This document shows, in pieces, positions 61,501-64,000 of a DNA stretch of 64,000 nucleotides. A program made the position numbers and the translations under genes. Source of the DNA: Cymbomonas tetramitiformis (lineage: Eukaryota > Chlorophyta > Pyramimonadophyceae > Pyramimonadales > Pyramimonadaceae); assembly GCA_001247695.2 (NCBI GenBank), contig LGRX02035256.1, positions 1-64,000 of the forward strand, in the 5' to 3' direction. Under the pieces are notes generated by a model, which did not search any database, was not told where the DNA came from, and was given only the letters and a program-made list of their open reading frames with translations. Positions within the stretch are counted from its first letter, which is position 1. Each line of letters starts with the position of its first letter.

Positions 61501-63039
61501 GGCCCTTGCCGACATCGCCATGTGGGAAAAGGCAACACAACACACCTGGACAGAGAGCAGGATTTCGGACGCCCTCAGACGCCCGCTCCCATATATCGGC
61601 CCTCTCTATTGCGCACACCCACATCCGTGCTGCCTTGACTTGCCATGACAAGGTGGATATGCCTCGGTCAGCCCTGAGAGGGTCTGAACCGCTGGGTTAA
61701 GACGAACTTGTTTTGCGTGTTGTATAAGAAGATGGTTTTCAGCTGAGCGCTCGGTGATTCCAGGCCCCCTCGGCTGAGTCTGCAGTCCGATGGCTGCGGC
61801 TTCTCCCTCGGGGGGGGCGCGGCAAGCGGCCTACGTACCCCACCAGGCTGGGCACAGTGCGCACGGCCATTGGTGCCATCAGCCAGTGGTTGTGCCGCTC
61901 TTGCACCCTACGTGGCAGCGAAGAGAGGATGGCGATGCACAATGCGTCTGTATCATTATGGCTGTATCATTATGACTGGTGGGTGGCAATCTGGGGGCAG
62001 GCTCTGTGCGACGCTGGAGAGAGGCCAGCGGCGCAGCACCAGTGCAACACCGGGGAGTGCACCACCTACACGTGGTCGGTCGGACCTTGGAGCTCGTGCA
62101 GCCGAGACTGCGATGGTGGAGAACAGCAACGCGATATCACGTGCATTGGGTGGCCCCCCAGCTCCATGGCGCACTTGACCCCCCTGCAATCCCTGCGATG
62201 CCATGCTCTTCCTCTCCGACGCCACATCCCTTGACAGGCGGACTCCTTTCCTGGCGTCCTGAGGGGCGGGGCGGGTGAGGTGGGGCGATCATTACCATAG
62301 ATCGGACGGTTCAGAGGCTGCTGCCGGGAACTGCAGCGCTTCGAGCCCGGCCACGGAGCAGAGCTGCAACACAGATCTGTGCCAGTTCTGTACGGGCAGC
62401 AGCACCGACTGCAACGCGCGCGGCGACTGCTCGGAGGAGACGCGGTCCTGCAACTGCTTCGAGGTACCTCCCCGGGGACAAGCCGCATGGCAAGCCTCCA
62501 CACCCCTAGCACCCCTAGCACCCCTAGCATCCCTAGCACTCACAGATCCACACACAAAGCCCCTACCCGCTCTCTCAAAGAGGACGGAACCTCTTAGCTC
62601 TCACCGGAAAGCTGAGGGGCCCTGCGACCCGGGCCGGGCGCGGAGGAGTCCCATATACAAGTCGCAGTCAAGACAGACTGGCCAGGGTTAAGCTTTTCCG
62701 TGCTACCACAGATAGAGTACGTTACGACGTACGTACGATAGAGTGGAGCTGACGGAGGAGAAGCGCCACTGACTGGCACCAAGCGCATGTCTGAGGAAGG
62801 CGCTGGGGGAGGGAGGGGAGGTGCAGGGGTATTCGGGGACACTGTGCGGCGAGCAGGAGGAGGGATGCACGGGTGGGGTGGTGCTGGGAGATGGGAGCTG
62901 CTGCGAATCAGGCGTGATCGACGCAACGGGAAGCTGCTGCGCGGGCGCCAGTGGTGCTGGCGTTACGCTTGATGCAGACGGCGCCTGCTGCGCAGGCGGC
63001 CAGCTGGACGTGTGCGGGACCTGCGGCGGCAACGCCACG
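40305..63039 (+). CDS. Multi-exon secreted C11 (clostripain-like) protease fused to Asp/Ser-rich Cys modules, TSP1 repeats and EGF-like domain; 3' end beyond window
   Basis: Gene-level entry; exons are listed separately. The model is built from homology blocks plus GT-AG sites whose phases agree at nearly every join. Domain order: signal peptide, clostripain catalytic domain, Pro-rich stalk, beta-rich region, Asp/Ser-rich linkers with six-cysteine modules, acidic repeats, five TSP1-like repeats, EGF-like domain, CC-rich domain. A secreted or cell-wall protease-adhesin is inferred. Uncertain parts: the join between 44880 and 45656, the segments 54255-57050 and 59182-59710, and a 1-nt frame break near 48795. 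It could be two neighbouring genes, but the continuous phases and repeated Asp/Ser linkers favour one. Confidence 0.75.
41270..41446 (+). CDS. Exon 2: C11 protease, catalytic His region
   Basis: The acceptor TTGGTGCAG restores W-TSTKEILVENG. It encodes HGELDMTSQSTLTEFI and YFLVMWNHGAGW, where the His of NHGAGW is the catalytic His of clan CD peptidases. The donor is GTAAG at 41447. Confidence 0.88.
41700..41766 (+). CDS. Exon 3: C11 protease, GFGGDET segment
   Basis: Short exon completing the Gly codon from exon 2 to give WTGFGGDETSS...SLHDVRDGVK, as in the family. Acceptor ATACCAG, donor GTGCGA, ends in phase 0. Confidence 0.8.
42278..42499 (+). CDS. Exon 4: C11 protease, catalytic Cys region
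   Basis: AALDRV...FDLLGFDACLMQSYSVL contains the catalytic Cys (FDACLM). ASEDLEPGHGWDY and HPTALSKAIE follow. Acceptor TTTATGCAG; 222 nt, phase 0 at both ends. Confidence 0.9.
42500..44738 (+). other. Intron 4, 2.2 kb
   Basis: AT-richer sequence with TATATA runs at 42985-43035. No exon is needed here, because exons 4 and 5 join in phase to a continuous family alignment. Short ORFs at 44242-44678 show no similarity. Confidence 0.6.
44739..44879 (+). CDS. Exon 5: C11 protease, LTLSTID segment
   Basis: After TTTGGCAG it reads ESFSKSNQRPLTLSTIDVQGFETF, continuing exon 4. The 3' boundary is uncertain; a GTGGAG donor at 44880 is proposed. A further small exon before 45656 is possible. Confidence 0.7.
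45656..45788 (+). CDS. Exon 6: C11 protease, C-terminal helices
   Basis: DLEPLIDLGTFLYELVEAL...IPEIK matches the conserved YxDLGxF region of the family. The donor at 45789 (GTACAG) leaves AG, completed as Ser in exon 7. The upstream boundary (45649 or 45656) is uncertain. Confidence 0.72.
46315..46449 (+). CDS. Exon 7: C11 protease, GMGIWFP segment
   Basis: Reads S-PPEAPGNTGMGIWFPKTKSD...FDQLDNLDAW. GIWFP is the last conserved block of clostripain-like proteases. The donor at 46450 splits Trp. Confidence 0.8.
46778..47070 (+). CDS. Exon 8: end of protease and proline-rich stalk
   Basis: WHRFLTSIYDASFKC closes the protease domain. It is followed by a ~45-residue SPPPPSP-type stretch like the hydroxyproline-rich glycoproteins of green algal walls, then a short strand-like tail. 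Acceptor CTCTTCCAG, donor GTGTGG, ends in phase 1. Confidence 0.78.
47071..47747 (+). other. Intron 8
   Basis: No repeat or gene recognised; the acceptor is CTTGTGGCAG. Confidence 0.5.
47748..48064 (+). CDS. Exon 9: beta-rich extracellular domain of unknown family
   Basis: D-SWIEESYSAEWPGYYRFQG...VSAPVFSLYEEHYDDDTLTVSYT. Alternating hydrophobic strands and several Asn-Ser/Thr sites (SNSSNN, VNES) suggest a glycosylated beta-sandwich. The donor is GTAAG at 48065. No family recognised. Confidence 0.72.
48219..48977 (+). CDS. Exon 10: Asp/Ser repeat, cysteine-rich segment and first six-Cys module
   Basis: HVHYYDEENAAPKRG is followed by a (DS)n run encoded by GACTCC hexamers and an eight-cysteine segment (CFWVSFSC...CEKGSATEH...CQRVCF). 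A second (DS)n run and the module DDCAQTCERDPTTCEEF...EYCGEA come next. The frame changes inside the second (DS)n run (about 48791-48801, 11 bp where 12 are expected). This is either a 1-nt loss or a sequencing error. It ends in phase 1 at GTGCGC. Confidence 0.65.
48978..51246 (+). repeat. 54-bp minisatellite array 1 (about 41 units) in an intron
   Basis: Unit GCGACGAGCCTGCCCCTCCG-CACGCGTGTG... of 54 bp, with many 1-2-nt indels between 49200 and 50900. In the frame of the preceding exon the array hits a stop in its first unit (GGGGGCTGA). The flanking GT and CCCATTCAG sites join adjacent exons in phase 1. It is therefore best read as intronic. Confidence 0.8.
51247..51429 (+). CDS. Six-Cys module exon, copy 2
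   Basis: 183 nt, phase 1-1. (DS)n linker, then DDCGQMCERDPTTCEEF, MAEGCASDCSEEV and EYCGEA: six cysteines in about 45 residues. Near-identical to the modules ending at 48977, 52751 and 53228. The acidic linker suggests calcium binding; function unknown. Confidence 0.78.
51430..52544 (+). repeat. 54-bp minisatellite array 2 (about 20 units) in an intron
   Basis: Same 54-bp unit as array 1, more regular in its left half. It ends GACGTTGCAGGCGGTGTGC, shared with the ends of arrays 1 and 3. Confidence 0.82.
52545..52751 (+). CDS. Six-Cys module exon, copy 3
   Basis: 207 nt (69 codons), phase 1-1. Differs from copy 2 mainly in (DS)n length. Confidence 0.78.
52752..53015 (+). repeat. 54-bp minisatellite array 3 (about 4 units) in an intron
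   Basis: Shortest array, with the same start (GTGCGCACGTGCTCG) and end as arrays 1 and 2. Confidence 0.82.
53016..53228 (+). CDS. Six-Cys module exon, copy 4
   Basis: 213 nt (71 codons), phase 1-1. The donor GTGCGC is kept, but the following intron is unique sequence without a 54-bp array. Confidence 0.78.
53229..53979 (+). other. Intron with TA microsatellite
   Basis: Contains an (AT)n run at about 53695-53735 and a duplicated motif TATGGTTCAGTACCTTAAC / TATGCTTCAGTACCTTAAC at 53580-53680. No exon recognised. Confidence 0.55.
53980..54254 (+). CDS. Exon with Tyr-Ala-Asp-Thr-Glu acidic repeats
   Basis: G-LPDSDTDYADTEYADTEYAD..., six five-residue repeats, then SGKRRSLIERLSACHSVHL. The acceptor GCGTTGCAG is in phase 1, matching the modules. 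The donor at 54255 is tentative. Confidence 0.65.
54255..55112 (+). other. Probable intron, no feature recognised
   Basis: No repeat array and no similarity seen in any frame; boundaries depend on the tentative neighbouring exons. Confidence 0.4.
55113..55268 (+). CDS. Probable cysteine-rich exon
   Basis: ACKGECSRAH...SSQGCLPAG...AVCSSAGGAFCW, five cysteines, phase 0-0, with a strong donor GTTAGT. Fits the phase of the preceding exon. No family recognised. Confidence 0.5.
55269..57050 (+). other. Unresolved stretch of the gene (introns, possible small exons)
   Basis: A possible exon at about 55328-55430 (YAFKLQCSPSSSS...SPCGSR) does not fit phase. A 31-bp minisatellite (GGCTGGCACACGC-type, four units) lies at 55616-55744. 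The rest shows nothing recognisable. Confidence 0.4.
57051..57377 (+). CDS. Exon with Asp/Ser repeat and start of a beta domain
   Basis: SSDSEVDWSSEYQSSEYSES, a (DS)n run from GACTCG hexamers, then DGHDWYDWHSD and WTMTLYADDGFGIAEIPHSA. The 5' boundary is uncertain (57051, 57067 or 57085). The 3' donor GTGCTC at 57378 is in phase 1 and fits the next exon. Confidence 0.68.
57771..58030 (+). CDS. Exon continuing the beta domain
   Basis: G-GTIVPIMYRVLEGGELEEEPG...VIVWSHHI...DEACADIPGLCVDEGE...SASLLSE. Acceptor GGTGGGCAG, donor GTGCCT; 260 nt, phase 1 to 0, matching both neighbours. No family recognised. Confidence 0.72.
58382..58553 (+). CDS. Acidic Asp/Ser/Trp exon before the TSP1 region
   Basis: GVVDGEASELVDDSDSDSWW...DSDWSYFDSDDSD...LCSLSYEEAELYF. 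The donor GTAGCT at 58554 in phase 1 joins G-DDTQEYMDELC in the next exon. Confidence 0.7.
58706..58985 (+). repeat. 42-bp minisatellite in intron
   Basis: Six full units and one partial of GATGCGCATCGAGGGCGCTG-TCTGTATGAATGGCCGCTGAGG. Long minus-strand frames through it are artefacts. Confidence 0.88.
59069..59181 (+). CDS. TSP1 repeat 1 (first half)
   Basis: GDDTQEYMDELCPASPPMYVW...GEWGDCSTSCGGGIQ: the WxxCSxxCGGG signature of thrombospondin type-1. Acceptor TATGTTGCAG. The matching second half is not placed with certainty. Confidence 0.8.
59182..59710 (+). other. Intron or unresolved exons between TSP1 repeats 1 and 2
   Basis: A frame with EDVRCNSEPGAARG at about 59572-59615 could supply part of repeat 1, but the splice sites are not convincing. 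No minisatellite here. Confidence 0.4.
59711..60076 (+). CDS. TSP1 repeats 2 and 3
   Basis: Repeat 2: RSAACRGGAQEREVVC...LCDPAAEPAVEQSCNTLSC; its first Trp reads Met. Repeat 3: YLGPWGDCSKTCGGGERSRTVQC. The 5' boundary is approximate. The donor GTGGGG at 60077 in phase 0 joins EYEECATEAC, which closes repeat 3. Confidence 0.78.
60240..60670 (+). repeat. 57-bp minisatellite in intron (about 8 units)
   Basis: Unit GAAGAAGGGCAGTTGACAGA-AGGCTGTGAGCGAGTGCGATGG... with alternating CTGGAG/CAGGAG variants and small deletions. Confidence 0.85.
60795..60876 (+). CDS. End of TSP1 repeat 3 and first half of repeat 4
   Basis: EYEECATEACPQYYWSTGSYGRCNQTC, ending in phase 1 (donor GTGCGC), so repeat 4 is split after CNQTC. 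Confidence 0.82.
61289..61350 (+). CDS. TSP1 repeat 4, second part
   Basis: GGGVKTRSVTCIGEDDATADE. The acceptor CGCCACAG restores CGGG. The donor is GTACGA at 61351. Confidence 0.82.
62001..62149 (+). CDS. End of TSP1 repeat 4 and repeat 5
   Basis: ALCDAGERPAAQHQCNTGEC closes repeat 4. TYTWSVGPWSSCSRDCDGG and EQQRDITCIG form repeat 5. Phase 0 to 2, both joins consistent. Confidence 0.84.
62301..62463 (+). CDS. End of TSP1 repeat 5 and first part of EGF-like domain
   Basis: SDGSEAAAGNC...TEQSCNTDLC, then QFCTGSSTDCNARGDCSEET and RSCNCFE. The donor GTACCT is in phase 0; the next exon supplies GYSGTLC. Confidence 0.84.
62496..62546 (+). repeat. 9-bp CACCCCTAG repeat in intron
   Basis: Five imperfect tandem copies directly after the EGF exon. 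Confidence 0.75.
62827..63039 (+). CDS. EGF-like C-terminus and CC-rich domain; last exon in window
   Basis: GYSGTLCGEQEEGC finishes the EGF-like domain. CCESGVIDATGSCCAG, GACCAGGQLDVCGTCGG are cysteine-pair repeats seen in algal extracellular proteins. The donor GTGCGG at 63040 indicates that the gene continues past the right edge. Confidence 0.8.
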
Positions 63040-63249
63040 GTGCGGAGCCCTCACTTGGTGCCGCTGCCCGATGAAGTTGAACGTTGTCCCGACCTTAATG
63101 CGCCCAATTCTGCAAACGAAACAGAAAAAAGAAAAGAAAAAGAAAAAGAGACACCCTTTCCGGGGTGTGGGGCTTATAGTCCCCAAGACTCTTCACAAAT
63201 CTGCACACGTGGCGGAGCTCATCGCACAGCACCTCAATCCATGGAATCA

Positions 63250-64000
63250 TAACGGAAGGTGAGACCAATGGGATCGAAAAGAAGGGGATGAATGAGACCC
63301 GGAAAGGGGTGAGCAAGGAAGGAGAGGCCCCGCAAGACCCGGACAGGTGTAGAGCAAGAGGAAAAGGAGGCCCCGCAAGATCCGGACAGGAGTGAGCAAG
63401 GAAGGAGGCCCAAGACCCGGAACAGGAGACGGAAGGAAGGAGAAGAGGGGCCCTGGAGCAAGACAGGGACAAAAGGAAGGAGAGGCCCCGCAAGACCCGG
63501 ACAGGAGTGAGCAAGGAAGAGGCCCCGCAAGACCCGGACAGGAGTGAGCAAGGAAGGAGAGGCCCCGCAAGGCCCAGACAGGAGTGAGCAAGGAAGGAGA
63601 GGCCGCAGACCCGGACAGGAGTGAGCAAGGAAGGAGAGGCCCCGCAAGACCCGGACAGGAGTGAACAAGGAAGGAGTGACAGGAAGTAAGGAAGGAAGGA
63701 GAGGCCCCGCAAGACCCGGACAGGAGTGAACAAGGAAGGAGTGACAGGAAGTAAGGAAGGAAGGAGGCCCCATAGAGACCCGGACAGGAGTGAGCAAGGA
63801 AGGAGAGGCCCCGCAAGACCCGGACAGGAGTGAACAAGGAAGGAGAGGCCCCGCAAGACCCGGACAGGGGAAGGCAAGGAAGGAGAGGCCCCCAAGGCCC
63901 AGACAGGAGTGAGCAAGGAAGGAGAGGCCCCGCAAGGCCCAGACAGGAGTGAGCAAGGAAGGAGAGGCCCCGCAAGACCCGGACAGGAGTGAGCAAGGAA
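63250..64000 (+). repeat. 40-bp purine-rich minisatellite, runs off the window
   Basis: About 18 units of AGGAGTGAGCAAGGAAGGAG-AGGCCCCGCAAGACCCGGAC with deletions. The plus strand is almost all A/G outside the CCCCGC core. An A-rich GAAAAAG run (63120-63150) precedes it. Minus-strand frames across it are artefacts. Confidence 0.88.

Noticed and set aside
63095..63996. Minus-strand ORFs of about 250 codons rich in Leu/Ser/Gly
   Set aside because: Shadows of the 40-bp purine repeat; three overlapping frames are open at once.

Overview
The window is eukaryotic nuclear DNA. It has GT-AG introns, microsatellites and minisatellites, nested retrotransposons, and a large secreted multi-exon gene with a plant/algal-type SPPPP proline-rich segment and thrombospondin repeats. 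I infer a green alga, probably a prasinophyte-type chlorophyte; the species is not determined.

Left half (1-30.8 kb): nested retroelements. A LINE enters from the left edge and has one giant ORF: end of a Ulp1-like protease, APE endonuclease, reverse transcriptase, RNase H, Cys/His motif and a Dam-like NPPF methyltransferase domain. A 14.8-kb Ty3/gypsy chromovirus (8739-23508) is inserted in its 3' UTR, with TSD CCCTT. The chromovirus encodes Gag, protease, RT, RNase H, a Dam-like (NPPY) domain, integrase, a chromodomain and a C5-cytosine methyltransferase. A 289-bp hAT-type MITE (TSD GCCGCGAC) interrupts the chromovirus just upstream of RT. A second, 5'-truncated LINE copy lies on the minus strand (25450-30769) and lacks the chromovirus, so it serves as an empty site.

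Middle (31.3-39.7 kb): two copies of a foldback element with ~680-bp inverted arms around 183-bp tandem repeats. Copy A is interrupted by a Gag-only LTR element (32534-36049) and by a 320-bp tRNA-like insertion. Copy B is uninterrupted and shows both empty sites.

Right half (40.3-64 kb): one plus-strand gene, open at the right edge. Splice phases can be followed through most exons. It encodes a signal peptide, a clostripain-type (C11) cysteine protease with its His/Cys dyad, a proline-rich stretch, Asp/Ser-rich six-cysteine modules, five thrombospondin type-1-like repeats, an EGF-like domain and a cysteine-rich tail. Several introns carry their own minisatellite. A 54-bp array was duplicated together with a phase-1 exon into a higher-order repeat (48.9-53.2 kb).

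No rRNA, CRISPR array or bacterial operon was seen. Many predicted ORFs, especially in the 54-bp arrays, are repeat artefacts.
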